DNA of 64,000 nucleotides from Notolepis coatsorum. Lineage: Eukaryota > Chordata > Actinopteri > Aulopiformes > Paralepididae. Each line of letters begins with the position of its first letter. Positions within the stretch are counted from its first letter, which is position 1. Location: positions 23,248,005 through 23,312,004 of the forward strand of contig OZ020585.1 of assembly GCA_963971535.1 (NCBI GenBank), given 5' to 3'. The notes beneath the pieces were generated by a model. That model made no database searches, was not told where the DNA came from, and saw nothing but the letters and a program-made list of their open reading frames with translations. This document shows positions 1 through 11,483 of this stretch, in pieces. Position numbers and translations under genes: made by a program.

Positions 1-609
1 GGTCACAGGTTTATTGAAGTTGGCAATGCTGTTTGGGGGCCATTATTGGCCATGTAATACAATAGTACAAGTATTTATCTGTAGCTTATCTGTATCAGTA
101 GGGCACAATGGGGAGCCCCACAAACAACGATGATAAATAAGAATTAGAGACAGTAAATGAGATTCTGATTGTATTTGCGGTGTTTTGTGGTTGTAAAAGG
201 TTTGTTTACCTTGGCACTACAATGGGTTACAAAAGCTCCAAATAGCATATTTTCCATTTACAGATCAAACTCTTCCAGAATATATGTGAATATGGTAAAG
301 ATTTGTTAATGATAAATTATTGGTACAGGTATTTCATCCTATATAAGCAGTATGAAGTCATTTTTGTTATTTAGTATTATCTAAAATGTGCATATGTATC
401 CCCATCTCCAGTTTGAGCTGTGTCCACTTCTAGGGGTACAGACACTCACGGCACACCTGGTATCTGGCCTGGCTCAAGGTCACACTGATGGCTCTTTCTG
501 AGAACACTTCCCTGCCCATATTTTCCCAGCCAATCTAGGGATTCAAACCAGTGACCTTGTGGTCCCAAGAAAGGCTGACATTGATCCTTCTCTCCTGAGC
601 CTGTCAGCC

Positions 610-611
<2 letters not shown>
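1..611. other. Unannotated AT-rich DNA
   Basis: No gene, RNA or recognisable transposon end is seen here. The sequence is moderately AT-rich, with no long open frame and no terminal repeats. Confidence 0.5.

Positions 612-676
<65 letters not shown>
612..676. repeat. (GT)n microsatellite
   Basis: About 32 uninterrupted GT dinucleotides. The ORF running through it (Cys-Val repeat) is an artefact of the repeat. Confidence 0.97.
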
Positions 677-677
<1 letters not shown>

Positions 678-1068
678 GTCTACCTATGTACGGCAGCTGT
701 GGACTATTCTTAGCCCAAGGTTGGGTGGTACACATTACCCTCTACATTGTAAAGCACTTTGTGTTCTAGTACTAGAAAAAAGCTCTACAAATGTAATAAT
801 TCATCCATCCATTCACTTGGTCACTCAGTCATCAGTCACTCACTCACTGCATTCAATAGACTGCTGCTCTATCTCTAGGCTACCATTGTCCCATCTTTCT
901 CTTCTTCCATTTCCACCTCATGTGTGTCGGTCTATGAATTCTAATTGATTGTGATTCTATTGTGGAGGGTCCTACCAGCCTTTAATGAAATCAGTGCGCA
1001 GACTTGAAACGGTCCCCTGCCCCTCTTCCCGTATAATGAAATCAGTTCTGTGTACGGCTGAGACAGAG

Positions 1069-1151
1069 TGGAGCTTAATTAATTTATATAGATTGTTGTG
1101 GTCAGGAACAGGGTGGAGCTTAATTAATTTATATAGATTGTTGTGGTCAGG
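1069..1151. repeat. 45-bp tandem duplication
   Basis: A segment beginning TGGAGCTTAATTAATTTATA occurs at 1069 and again at 1114, a period of 45 bp. The two copies are virtually identical over about 38 bp, so the duplication looks recent. Confidence 0.9.
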
Positions 1152-2090
1152 AAATGTTTTATACTCTGATGAAGGTCTGTGAAAACTGAAATGTTATTGC
1201 AGGAGAAGTGTGGGATTGTCTTTACACTAATTGCCTTCTGGGGTGAAAGGCCTTAAAATGTCCTGTGTCTTATAAATGGCATTTTCCAGTGTTTAGCATT
1301 GTTTTATAGCAATGGGGGATTATATCAATGGGTCTGTGTCTCTAATTCTCATTTTGGCGGATTGCTCTAATTCAGTTGAGACAATCTCCTCCCCCAGTGA
1401 ACTAAGCTATTCTGATTTGACTCGCTATCCTACGTAGCACTGACATGATCTGCAGTAACGCCCCCTCTATGGTTGTAGCGCAACCATTTGCTCAACAGCA
1501 GAGTGAGTGGAAACTTCCTCAAGCGGGTGGGTGCCGACAGAGAGAGGCAGAGATAGAGCGAGATAGAGAGGGTGGGAGAGAGAGATAGAGAGGGACAGGA
1601 GCTTATCTCTCTCGGGGAAGCACACACGCATTTACACACAACCTCGACCGACGAGCGGGGATGGGGCTTCTCCCTGGGAGCACTCGCATATCACTGTCGA
1701 AATATCTTTGACTCCCACGCGTGCGCCTGTATTCCGATCCGTGCAATAATATTCACAGGGGTATATATTGTAATTTGAAACAAGTTACCAATGCATTGTC
1801 CCGTGGGATTATGCCCCCGTGGCAAAATTAATTACTATCCCCCTCCTCTATCTCTCTGCCTGTGGGTGACTGTCACTCAAAGCGCTTATGGGCGGAGCCC
1901 AGCCCAAAATCTTGAAGTGGAAAAATGCTGCTTTAGAATACTTGATTAGAAATACAAAATCAATATTTTTTTTTATATTACATGTGTTCCATAGACTCAC
2001 AGGAATTGTGTAAAGTTGCCCAAATAGTGAAATGAATAGCAAGACAGGTCCCATTTAAAGATTCAATATAATGAAAATTGTGTTTTTCAA
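1152..2090. other. Unannotated DNA with GA-rich tract
   Basis: There is no recognisable gene. A purine-rich GAGAGATAGAG-type tract lies at about 1540-1600. The ORFs here are short, low-complexity and unsupported. Confidence 0.45.
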
Positions 2091-2222
2091 TCTCATTGCA
2101 GGGAATGTTGATAGAAAATTGGCCAAAATAGATTTTGATCTCTATCCCCCTGGATATCTCATTGCAGGGAATGTTGATAGAAAATTGGCCAAAATAGATT
2201 TTGATCTCTATCCCCCTGGATA
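2091..2222. repeat. 66-bp perfect tandem duplication
   Basis: Two head-to-tail 66-bp copies (2091-2156 and 2157-2222) are identical by eye. This explains the internally repeated ORFs on both strands. Confidence 0.95.
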
Positions 2223-2708
2223 TCAACAGAATCAACAACTTCAGATATTCAATCTGCTTCCCTGAATTTTTTTTTTAACTTATGAATATTGCATTTTCAA
2301 AAAATAATAACTAGTATGATACAGCATACATGTTATTTTCAATCTTATCTTGACTAAGATATAGCATTACTGTACATCAACCATTCATTTTTTTAACGTT
2401 TGTCAGGATTGGGGGGGGGGTGTAGGACACACATGCAGACACAAAAAGGGCAATCTTAAAGTTACTCCAGAGGGGTAACCACTGGAATCGCTGAGCGATG
2501 AGAGGGTGGGGAAAAACACAAGAATAAAATAAATAAAAATAAAAATGGTAGGAAACACAAAACACCAGTATAAAATAACTGGGTAAAAATCCCAAAATAA
2601 CCACCACTGCCTAGCAGTTGAAAGCAACAAGAAAACCAATAGCACTAGAGACAGAGAAAACCCTAGAAGCATGAGCTTGGGACACTCCTCTACTATTGAG
2701 GGGAAAAC

Positions 2709-3057
2709 ATGAAATGGAAATATGCGTTCGGTAACGTGATCAAAGATGGAGGGTCTTCGTTTGGAATCGAGGCTCATATGATCCGCCCACAGACTGTAAA
2801 AGATTTTTTATTTTTTTTAATCCCCTCAATGATACTGCAGTGGAGCGATGGCGCCCCTAAGCGGATCTGGCCGGTATTGCATGTTTCGAAAATCAAATAT
2901 GTGGGTAGGTCATGGATCTCGATCGCGGACGTTAATAGCGTTATAAATATGGAATAAACAACTTGCCACGGCTATATACGTGGCTCTGGTCCACAACGCA
3001 TGGCACCGAAACCCGTATATATACGTGGACGCTCCACATAGTGTTAACAAACAACAG
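2709..3057 (+). mobile_element. TTAA-ended element, family O copy 1, with conserved 83-codon ORF
   Basis: The segment is closely matched by the minus strand at 19754-20377. Both contain an open frame ending at the same stop: here 2709-2957, there 20108-20377. Shared protein motifs include DGGSSFGIEAHMIRPQTVK, SMILQWSDGAPKR and ISIADVNSVINME. Downstream are short palindromes of the CCACG...CGTGG type, and the segment ends at TTAA (3054-3057) after CACATAGTG. TTAA ends suggest a piggyBac-type element. I do not recognise the protein, and conservation between two young copies alone does not prove coding. The upstream boundary is not visible. Confidence 0.55.
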
Positions 3058-3196
3058 AGGAGGAGTTACGATGCAAATTCTAAGATCATGGTGATCAACG
3101 AAACGGGATCATTCCTATGTTCCCCGGGTCCTATGTTCCCCGGTTGATTGATTAATTGATTGAACATTTTATTAATTTTTATTATTTTATTAATTA

Positions 3197-4778
3197 TTAA
3201 CACTTTGAGCGCCGGAGGTTAATTCCCATTTAGTCCCTTGAATGCCACCATCGGCGCCAATGTTAACATTAATATCGCCTAATCTATGTTTTAAATTATG
3301 GCTATGTGTCTAATCTGCCCGTTGCTTATCAAAGAATCATTTTTGAGTCAATGTTGTCAAGGCAGATTGGTTTTTTATCGCTTCATTTCCGTTTGATAGC
3401 ATTTTGAAAAGCACCCGTTTCCAGGTGAAAAATAACACATTCTATGATAATCGCCTTTTACTGGAATATTCCAGAAGGTTGATATTTGTCGGCCTATTTA
3501 TGAATCGTTTTCAAATAAACGCTAGATGATCGATAGTATATGTGCACGCACGCACGTTCGAGCCGCACGCTGATAATAGCTGCTCTCATTTCCTCATGGC
3601 TTTTACAGTGAAAACAGCTAGAGCACATAACACAAAAAAGCTTATATCTCTGTGAAAATGAGTCTGATTATCCTAACACTGATAACATAGATTCCTTACC
3701 TGACATCAGATGGTATCCAAATGGTATATTCCAATTCCTGATCACCATTCGAAAAAATCGATAAGTGTATAGATCCAACGTGATACAGTAGGAACTCATG
3801 ATCCGCACGGCTCAGAGGCTCCAGGATGAACTCTGGTAACCCCGGCTGCATCAGTGAAAAGTTAAATGTGGAGTCAGAAATCCGTTCTCCCATTCACTTT
3901 CATTGAGTCCATTCCAAAAGGGTGATTTACCCTTTAGGCTCTGCAGATGAATTATGGCCCATTCAATGTCCTATATCCATTGTTCAGGGTGTAGCAACGA
4001 TATACTTTTTCATTCAATATTCATACTAAAACTAAAATATGGTCTAAAGTATAAGTATGTTTTTATCGTTTTCTGCAGCTTTCTCCAGAACTTGATTTAT
4101 AGCTCCAAATGCATTATATTGATGATCAAATACAGTTTGGTAGCGATCGTTGCCAGATGAAAAATGTCAACTGGACGTGGTTCTAGAAGTTACTACGTAT
4201 CATCTGATATTGACCGGATGGGCGAGGGGCCGTTTATAATTCCGTGGGCAACGTTATACCATTCGTCTAGTGTGGGTCATATGGTCATCAGAGCAGTTTA
4301 TATGGAATACGTTAGAAAATAACGCTGGATCTTACCGTATGTTCCTCGCGCCGTTGGGGGATGAGCGTGGAGTAGACAGTTTTCGATTATGGGATGTTGA
4401 TCCTGATGAACCATTTCCAGGTTGTATAATACTATATACGTCCAAATAACGTTGTTTATTGAGTTAGGGCGAGCGATTGATTATCCAGTGTGTTGAGATG
4501 GGGTCCGGCTACCGATCGCGAGTGCCCGGACGGATTATGGATGAGCACTTCCTGTTTGGCGCGCCCCTCCCTCTTGGCCGATCTGCCGATCGGCCACCGG
4601 ATGGCGCTCTTGAACCGTTAGACAGTTGAGTGGAGCTTACCAGTACATCTCATGTCTCCGGAGGAGAAATATGATTTCGATCACAGATTTTTGAATTATT
4701 GATATCAAAGACGAGTTCGGCAGAATGAGCATGGCTAGGAATGACGTCTAAACACGTCATCGGCGATTAAAGTGTTAA
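3197..4778 (-). mobile_element. piggyBac-like element A (TTAA-flanked, non-autonomous)
   Basis: The element starts TTAA-CACTTTGAGCGCCGG and ends CGGCGATTAAAGTG-TTAA, giving ~14-bp terminal inverted repeats (TIRs) inside a TTAA duplication, as expected for piggyBac-type transposons. There is no transposase. It appears composite. The left half (3201-3895) matches element B at 15677-16616 in reverse. The right half (3950-4774) matches the 960-bp MITEs at 38723 and 43117 and the split copy ending at 19753. The left half contains the conserved exon-like ORF listed separately. Confidence 0.75.
3696..3893 (-). CDS. Exon-like ORF of a TTAA element (module 1), ends at splice donor
   Basis: A 65-codon minus-strand frame with motifs LMQPGLPEFILEP, ADHEFLLYHVGSIH and SIFSNGDQELEY, ending IPSDVR. 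The same frame occurs at 15790-16107 on the plus strand. In both copies the codons for SDVR run directly into CAG|GTAAGG, a good splice-donor sequence, and the stop lies just inside the presumed intron. I infer a first exon of an element gene whose downstream exons are absent here. The family of the protein is unknown to me. Confidence 0.4.
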   Translation of the reverse strand: MGERISDSTFNFSLMQPGLPEFILEPLSRADHEFLLYHVGSIHLSIFSNGDQELEYTIWIPSDVR

Positions 4779-4895
4779 TGCATTCATGGTGGACAATGAT
4801 ACCGACAATATGCATTTTGAGTTTTAGCTCTAGCTTGTCTATAGCCGAAACGCCATTCGATTTAACGTTATTAGCTTAGCGCCCTATAACTCGTG

Positions 4896-5610
4896 TTAAC
4901 ACATTTGGGGCCATTGGGATCCGTCTAATCCCACTCTATATGGCCAGCATATCAAAACAAACTTTCATTGTGCGTGAGGCTGTTTGTAGAGCTAAATCTA
5001 TACTTTATATTATTGCTATCTGTCTTGATACTATAAACGTCCCTTCAATATGCCTTAAAAAAAAATCATCGTTCACGTTATAGCAGAATGTTCTGGGGTA
5101 TTTCCTGGAACGCGAGTTAAGGTTAGAAGGGTTAAGTTTAGGCGCTGTTAAGGAGCTGGTTAAGGTTAGCGTTTGTCTTAGAGAATGGCAATAGACAGCC
5201 TATTTCCGCATTGCCGCTCGTATTCTGTACTTCTGTATGACAACTATTAAAGAAACTTGAATTTGAAACTTGAAACTATCGATAATCTAGCGTTTATTTG
5301 AAAACTATTCATAAATAGGCCGAAAAATGACAACGTTCTAGAATATTCCAGTACAGGGCGTTTATCACTGAATCTTTTTATTTTCCTTGAAAACGAGGGC
5401 TTTTCAAAATGCTATAAAACGGAAATGAGCCGATAAAAAAACAATCCGCTTCGACAATGTTGACTGGAAAATTTGTCATTGATAAGCGACGGGCAGATTA
5501 GAAACATAGCCATAATTTAAAACATAGATTAGGCGTTATTAAACATTGAAGTGGATGCTGGGCATTCAAGCACTAAATCGTGCGCCCGCTGCTGGCACTG
5601 AAAGTGTTAA
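4896..5610 (+). mobile_element. piggyBac-like element C (degenerate)
   Basis: Starts TTAA-CACATTTGGGGCC (4896) and ends GGCACTGAAAGTG-TTAA (5607-5610). The right 330 bp match the right end of element B. The middle includes a retroposon-like tail (AACTATTAAAGAAACTTGAA, near 5245) and a block repeated inverted at 5917-6000. The TIRs are imperfect. Confidence 0.5.
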
Positions 5611-5614
5611 CACT

Positions 5615-5772
5615 TTAACACTTTCTTTGCCACGCTTATGTACATCCTTATACCATCCTCTGCCAGCTCTATTTGTCTATGGAGAAGTTCCCCTTATTTG
5701 CAGGGCTATAACTTTTTAAATTGTATTGCTAAATTGACATTACTATGGCCCATTCAACGTCAATTATCTATC
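5615..5772. mobile_element. Left half of split piggyBac-like MITE F
   Basis: TTAA (5615-5618) followed by CACTTTCTTTGCCACG. The sequence continues, like the ends of the MITEs at 38723-39682 and 43117-44076, through a TTGCAGGGCTATAACTTTTT motif to TATCTATC at 5765-5772. The rest of this MITE lies 13 kb away (18951-19753), because a hAT element inserted at this octamer. Confidence 0.75.
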
Positions 5773-6161
5773 CAGGACGCGTGAATATTTTAGGCAACCA
5801 ACTTGTGTTTAGCGTTTCTCTGATTGGCCAATACGCCCATGTGACCACGGCAGCGCGAGAGAGCGGCAGCGCGGAAATAGGCTGTCTATTGCCTCGCGCT
5901 GCAGCGCGGAAATAGGCTGTATTGCCATTCTCTAAGTCAAACTCTAACCTTAACCAGCTCCTTAACAGCGCCTAAACTTAACCCTTCTAACCTTAAGCAA
6001 CTCCGAAACAATGCCTAACCTTAACCAACTCCGAAACAATGCCTAAACTTAACCGGCGAAATGAATGCACGTTAAAAAATATTGCCATTCTCTAAGTCAA
6101 ACTCTAACCTTAACCAGCTCCTTAACAGCGCCTAAACTTAACCCTTCTAACCTTAAGCAAC

Positions 6162-7029
6162 TGATAGTTTTAATTCATTGATCTGTTGTCAATATCTTAT
6201 ATATCTTCAGACTGTACACTGACGTCAGATGTCTCTGTGTAGACACAGGCCCCATGAAACAGTCTCTGTGTAAACACAGGGCTCTGTGAAACAGTACTAG
6301 GGCACAGGTGCACGATCCGTATCAGAAGCATGCAAAAACCCACACACACACCAGCACACACACTTTAACACACACACAAGCATACACCACATAGACACAT
6401 GCATAACACACAGAGATAAATACACACACCCCCCCCTTTTTTGTTCGAGAGTGTCAGCTAGACATGCAAACTCATGTCTCTCACTTTAACACACACACAA
6501 GCACACACCACATAGACACATGCATAACACACAGAGAGACATACACACACACCCCCCTTTTTTGTTCGAAAGTGACACCTAGACATGCAAACTCATGTCT
6601 CTCACTTTAACACACACACAAGCACACACCACATAGACATCAATGCATAACACACAGAGAGACATACACACACCATTCTGATAAGGAGAGCGGAGGAATA
6701 TAGCCCCTCCTTTTTACTCTACTCCCCATCTAAGATCCTTTGTCCTCAGACTGTGACATGACAGCTATCAATCATCAAGGCAGAAAAGAGGTTTGGCCTA
6801 TGTACTACTGTATAAAAATGTGTGGCTGTCTATCGTCAAGGATCATTCTGCGGGTGTAATCGAGCAGGTGGTCCGGATTGAAGAGCTATCCTTCCTGTGT
6901 TCTCTGTGTACTTCGAGATAAAAACCTTGGCGGCACCAGACTTCAGACTCAACTTGTGTCTCACTGCTTCATTCAATAAAAGAACTCAGGTTACATTATT
7001 GAGGAGGCCAGTGACAGTATTTCCTTTCA
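6162..7029 (+). mobile_element. Solo-LTR-like insertion
   Basis: An 868-bp TG...CA segment interrupts a repeat found uninterrupted nearby. CAAC occurs on both sides (6158-6161 and 7030-7033), and the sequence either side rejoins as GCAACTCCGAAACAATGCC, a motif found intact in the same repeat. It has a TATA-like GTATAAAAATG (about 6811) and an AATAAA signal (about 6976), in the order expected for an LTR. No internal retroelement genes are present. Retroviral versus Ty3 origin cannot be told. Confidence 0.55.
6358..6670. repeat. ~123-bp tandem repeat
   Basis: About two and a half copies of a ~123-bp unit starting CTTTAACACACACACAAGC and containing CCCCCCTTTTTTGTTCGA, lying within the LTR-like segment. 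Confidence 0.85.
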
Positions 7030-7146
7030 CAACTCCGAAACAATGCCTAACCTTAACCAACTCCGAAACAATGCTTAAAGTTATGCCTAAACTTAACGGC
7101 AAAAGAATGCGAATGCACGTTAAAAAAAAATAAAAATAAAAATTGA

Positions 7147-7216
7147 AGGGAATCGAACTAGCCAGCAACGAGTCGTAGGATCCACAGCCATGCAGCTTTG
7201 CCAATTGAGCTATTTC
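7147..7216 (-). other. tRNA-like (pseudo-tRNA) segment
   Basis: On the minus strand, TAGCTCAATTGGC resembles a Pol III A box and, ~45 nt on, GTTCGATTCCC resembles a B box. The acceptor stem does not pair convincingly, so this is a degenerate tRNA-derived segment rather than a functional tRNA. Confidence 0.35.
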
Positions 7217-7249
7217 TGGATACTGAATAAGGGGCGGTTACTGGCATAT

Positions 7250-7351
7250 AATGAGCTCCGCTCTGCCGCTACGCTCCGCGGCACTGCTGCTGCCGCGTCG
7301 CCGCGGGGGCGTGGCTGTGCCGCGGAGCGTAGCGGCAGAGCGGAGCTCATT
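7250..7351. repeat. Perfect 34-bp inverted repeat (hairpin)
   Basis: Arms 7250-7283 and 7318-7351 are exact reverse complements, 34 of 34, separated by a 34-nt GC-rich spacer. The arms begin AATGAGCTCCGCTCTGCC. Confidence 0.95.
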
Positions 7352-7541
7352 GCAAGTTGGGCGTGGTTAGACACAAGTTGGTTGCCTTTAATATTTAGGC
7401 ATCCAGGGCACGAAATTAACTTTTTGACTCACCGGCCAGTGGCTGGTAGATGGGAAAAATCTACCCGCCAAGCATATTTCTTATCCGCCAAAAAAAAACA
7501 TTTTTGTGTCACATATAAATAAAATGTCAGTACATTTCAAG

Positions 7542-8429
7542 TAGGGATGCACCGAATGGGAAATTCTTGGCCGAAACCGATACCGAAAATAGGAAACAGT
7601 TGGCCGAAAACCGAATGCCGAAAGACCGAAAATGATAATAGAAATATATATATATAATGTATTTTTTTTGTTCAGCTACCTGATTATGACAAAAGACATT
7701 ATGGCAAAACTTAACTTAAATAATATTAATAAAAGTCAAGTGCATTTTATTTTCTCTGTAGTATAACTACAACCAAGTGCATTCAGAACAAAGCCAAGGT
7801 GCTTTAAAACTGCATAAAGATCTGCACACATGAGAGGGAGAATAGCTTATAGCAGACTTAATGATGTTACTGTAGTGGCTACAGTAAGCATTTTATATAA
7901 AAGTACTCTGTATTTTTGTATGACAACTAATAAAGAAACTTGAACTACTGTCATTCACTGCGTTCTAGCCTACATGGAAGGACTTGTATTTACTACATCT
8001 CCTGTGACTCTTAGCGGGGGATGACGTAGCTTAAGAAAGACGAGTGAAAGAGGAACTGAAGCGTTGTTAACTAGCTTAACGCTAACGTTAGTTAAGGTTT
8101 TTAACCGCGACGGGCATATAGTAATGGCGAGGATATAAAGCATGTTAAAGACGCATTTATTGGACGCGTTGCGCGCAGAGTTTACATAGAAATAGCGCGA
8201 CTCCCGAGTCCCAAGAGGAGTTATCACAGGCTGCAGAACGCAGGACTGAAGAGCTCACGTTGCGCATGTAATGATTGAAGCCGCGTTTTGATGACATCAT
8301 CACAACAACATGCATTAGGTTACAGGTTGTTTCTGTTTCTGCGATATATTTTCGGTGAAAAAACTCTTTCGGCCGAGAGCCGAAAGGCCATTTTTGGCCA
8401 TTTTCGGACGAAAACTTTCGGTGGCCGAA
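7542..8429. mobile_element. hAT-type MITE (TAGGGATGCACCGAAT family)
   Basis: The left end TAGGGATGCACCGAAT is a common fish hAT MITE terminus. The right end carries GGCCGAAA-rich inverted sequence but lacks the outermost bases. ATTTCAAG is duplicated at 7534-7541 and 8430-8437, an 8-bp target duplication. It lies in the 3' region of the transposase hAT. No transposase. Confidence 0.75.
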
Positions 8430-8965
8430 ATTTCAAGTAGATAAGGTATTATGTTGAATAATACACTTAAATAAGAGGCCAGAGTAAAATTTGAAGCAAA
8501 TTATTTTAATATATTGATTGATTACTTAATCAATACAAGATGTCAATCTTAAACTTAAATTGTATGTTAACATCAAACATAACAGAACACAGTGGCGGAC
8601 TGGGACACAAATTCAGCCCGGGACATTCAGACGCACCAGCCCACACACCGGCCCACGCACCGGCCCACGCACCGGCCCCGAAACCGGCCCACACAACGGG
8701 CGTTAAGAAACACTTGTCCAGTATTAAACAACCCAAGGCTGTGGCTAAGGAGTCAACATCAGGGAGACCAAATCTACACACCGCCCCTAGATGTGCACTC
8801 ATGCACAGTGCACACACACAGACACACACATACATATACCGTTACTTCCCGTCATTGGCATATGTTTTTTTTACTAACATCTTAGTGCCTCATTAGCCTA
8901 GGGATTAAGGATACATGAAGTATTAACTACACCATAATAATATTGAGGTTTTGATCCATAGAAAG

Positions 8966-9339
8966 TAGGGATGTCCGATATTATCGGCCTACCGATATTA
9001 TCGGCCGATATTGGCATTAAAATGTGATATCGAAAAATATCGGTATCGGTTTTAAAGAAATAATATTTTATTTACATTTCTATAACCTTTATTTACCCAG
9101 GCAAGCAAGTAAGAACCAATTCTGATTTTATTTATTGTCAAAAGTATGCATAATGTTGTGTTAATTCCACAACAAGAGATATGTAATGTTAATTACCTGA
9201 AATTATTCCATTTCTTGGGGCGGGAAACCCTGCATATATCGGTATCGGTTGATATCGGTTGATATCGGTATCGGAAATTAAGAGTTGGACAATATCGGTA
9301 TATCGGTATCGGTAAAAAAGCCAATATCGAGCATCCCTA
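8966..9339. mobile_element. hAT MITE (TAGGGATGTCCGATATTATC family)
   Basis: 374 bp with ends TAGGGATG... and ...GCATCCCTA, and an exact 8-bp duplication ATAGAAAG (8958-8965 and 9340-9347). The interior is rich in TATCGG motifs. A second copy is at 19843-20104. Confidence 0.95.
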
Positions 9340-9481
9340 ATAGAAAGTTCTGTGCTACACAATTTCAGTTAGATTGGATTTATTGTCCTTTAATTTGGCA
9401 CTCATGACATTAGTTGCTTGCCGTTTAATCAACATTGAAAGACCCCCCACTTCCTCCCAGACACCCATTCCAAGAGCCTGT

Positions 9482-9522
9482 TTTCTCTCTCTCTCTGTCT
9501 GTCTGTCTCCCCCTCTCTCTCT

Positions 9523-9574
<52 letters not shown>

Positions 9575-9797
9575 GTGTCTCTCTGTGTGTGTGTGTGTCT
9601 CTCTCTCTCTCTGTCTCTGTCTCTCCCTCTCTCTGTGTGTCTCTCTCTCTGTGTCTCTGTCTGTCTGTCTGTCTGTCTGTCTGGACTGGGCTCTCTCTCT
9701 CCCCTCAGGGTCAGCTGTGCTGGACTGGGCGCTCTCTCTCCCCTCAGGGTCAGCTGTGCTGGATTGGGCGCTCTCTCTTTCCTCAGAGTCAACTGCA
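9482..9797. repeat. CT-rich microsatellite and 39-bp triplication
   Basis: (CT)n with GTCT and GT interruptions at 9482-9682, then about three copies of a 39-bp unit containing CCCCTCAGGGTCAGCTGTG (9683-9797). Serine- or arginine-rich ORFs across it on both strands are repeat artefacts. Confidence 0.93.
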
Positions 9798-9870
9798 TAA
9801 GAAGAACATCAGCAATCAATAATAATGGCTTGAATTCATACAGCGTTTTTCAGCCTTTTGAAAACACCCA

Positions 9871-9872
<2 letters not shown>

Positions 9873-9910
<38 letters not shown>

Positions 9911-10475
9911 TTATTCAGTCATCATCTCACACAATACAATATACCCCATCATTTAACAATATTTGATTTTACAGTGACTGAAAAGGTACAGACTGAAGCA
10001 TAATGCTTATATATGCCTGTCCTATATTCTTAACAAAAATTTAAAAAAAATGCGGCTACGTGGCGTAGTGGGCAAGGCGCTCGCCACAAATACTGGAGAC
10101 GCTGGGCTCGCCTGTTCGTTGCTTTCAGTTTAGCTGGTCAGTAGAATTCAGGAAGTGTCGGGGGCAGCGTGAGCCTCCCACGCGTTACTCCTCGCCACTG
10201 AGAGATCGAGCTGCGCAGGTGAAAAGATGCGACTGCTGTTACCTCAAGTACCGGAGGGGACTTGTGCTATGTATGACTTAGTCCACATTGCAGCCGGCTT
10301 GTGGGAGGCAAGAAACAGCGTTCGTGACAGGGGAGGGTTGAATTGGATGATACGAAATTGGGATGGGAGAAAATGTAGAAAATGGGAGAAAAAGTGGATA
10401 AAAAAAAACAAAAATTTAAAAAATTAAGACTCCAAAACAGTATTCTAAAAGAAAATAGCAAAAGAAAACAGTATT
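9873..10475 (-). mobile_element. Retroposon 3' end with (AGT)n tail, split by a SINE
   Basis: (AGT)n at 9876-9910 is followed by sequence matching 14544-14760 in inverted orientation, including TTATTCAGTCATCATCTCAC. The match is interrupted at 10034-10423 by a SINE and resumes at ACTCCAAAACAGTATTCTAA. The inverted homologue shows the empty site. The trinucleotide tail suggests the 3' end of a LINE or SINE. Confidence 0.7.
10051..10408 (+). mobile_element. tRNA-derived SINE, family 1
   Basis: Starts GCGGCTACGTGGCGTAGTGG, with A-box-like GTGGCGTAGTGGGCAAGGCG, and ends in an A-rich tail after GGGATGGGAGAAAATG. The target duplication CAAAAATTTAAAAAA is at 10034-10048 and 10409-10423. Related copies lie at 12974, 21363 (-), 32950, 40457 (-) and 63072. 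Confidence 0.85.
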
Positions 10476-11483
10476 ATTCACCCCTGTAGTTTTCAAAAAT
10501 AGCTTTACAAATTTTTCTTAAAAACCAAAAGCGAATTACTCATTCTTAACTGTATATCAGCATTGTTCCACAAAGCGCTTCACAGAAACCATCAAGCATT
10601 CACACTCACACAGTCATACACTACTGGTGGTTGTGAGCAGCATCAGCAAACACAGCTGCCCTGTGGCAGACTGACGGAATCATGTCTGCTAATCAGCGCC
10701 AACCACCATCAACAACCTTCATAAATACATTCAACATTAATGGAATAGGCTAACTACCAACTTAGCTGTAGCAGTTAGCTGTTATATGCAATCACATATG
10801 TTTAACTACGGGGTAGTAGTTGACCTAGTTGTTAGCTTAAGCTAGTTAGCTGTGGTTATTTACAAACATGTAGATGAGACTAATCATATACAGATCGAGA
10901 ACATGGCTAACAGTTGGGAATTCTAAGGTACATCTTATTTAAGCATGTAAAATGGCAACTAATCAATTCAATCAATTAGATTACCAATATTATATCAACA
11001 TGACAATTTGGAAGGGAACATAATAGTATTTTATTTTAGTATTTACTATTATAATATTAGTAGCCGATTAATTTGCAGCCCGTCCTAGGTTCTGATTGGC
11101 TCTCTAGGTTAGCACTTTAGCTTCTGATGCTGTGGTGGGCACTAGTCCTAACATTGCTAACTAAACTTTTAGTCAGAGAAAAAACGTCACAAGTCACAAC
11201 TATTTACGTCCACGTGCTGTAAGGAATCAGGAATACGGAAAGCACATTGTTACTGTTGGTTCCTTCCACTTGAACTTCATCATCATTAGCAGCAGCAGCG
11301 GGTAAACATGTCTGTAATTTTAGAACATTGTTCTGCGTCTTTTACTAGCAATTTTAGTTTTTTAATTCTAGCTTTTTCAGCTCCACCCTTTCTTTTTTTG
11401 CATTCTCCATTTCTGCGCTTCTAGGCCTACTCGCGGTTGGGAGGAAACGTGAATCTCATTCACTGATGTCTCATGTCTCATTC
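10476..11483. other. No gene recognised (interior of hAT 8590-12958)
   Basis: AT-rich sequence with no coding signal that I can support. Confidence 0.4.

Larger units (their letters stand above)
5777..7403. mobile_element. Inverted-repeat element inserted at the hAT left end
   Basis: The outer ends are inverted copies. AATATTTTAGGCAACCAACTTGTG near 5787 mirrors the segment ending near 7397. ATCCAGG flanks both sides (5770-5776 and 7400-7406), a possible target duplication. Inside are blocks with TCTAACCTTAACC motifs, a solo-LTR-like segment, a tRNA-like stretch and a perfect 34-bp inverted repeat. There is no transposase, and the superfamily is undetermined. Confidence 0.5.

Noticed and set aside
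559..948. 129-codon ORF with Cys-Val repeat
   Set aside because: Generated by the GT microsatellite; no motif outside the repeat.
7147..7216. Functional tRNA gene
   Set aside because: A and B boxes are present but the acceptor stem and anticodon arm do not pair well.
5773..7403. Treating 5773 as the true left TIR of the transposase hAT
   Set aside because: CAGGGCACGAAATTA at 7404 matches the right end better; 5777-7403 has its own inverted ends and looks like a later insertion. The flanking octamer still anchors the outer boundary.
9355..10003. Long serine- or arginine-rich ORFs on both strands
   Set aside because: They are translations of CT/GA simple repeats and the 39-bp triplication.
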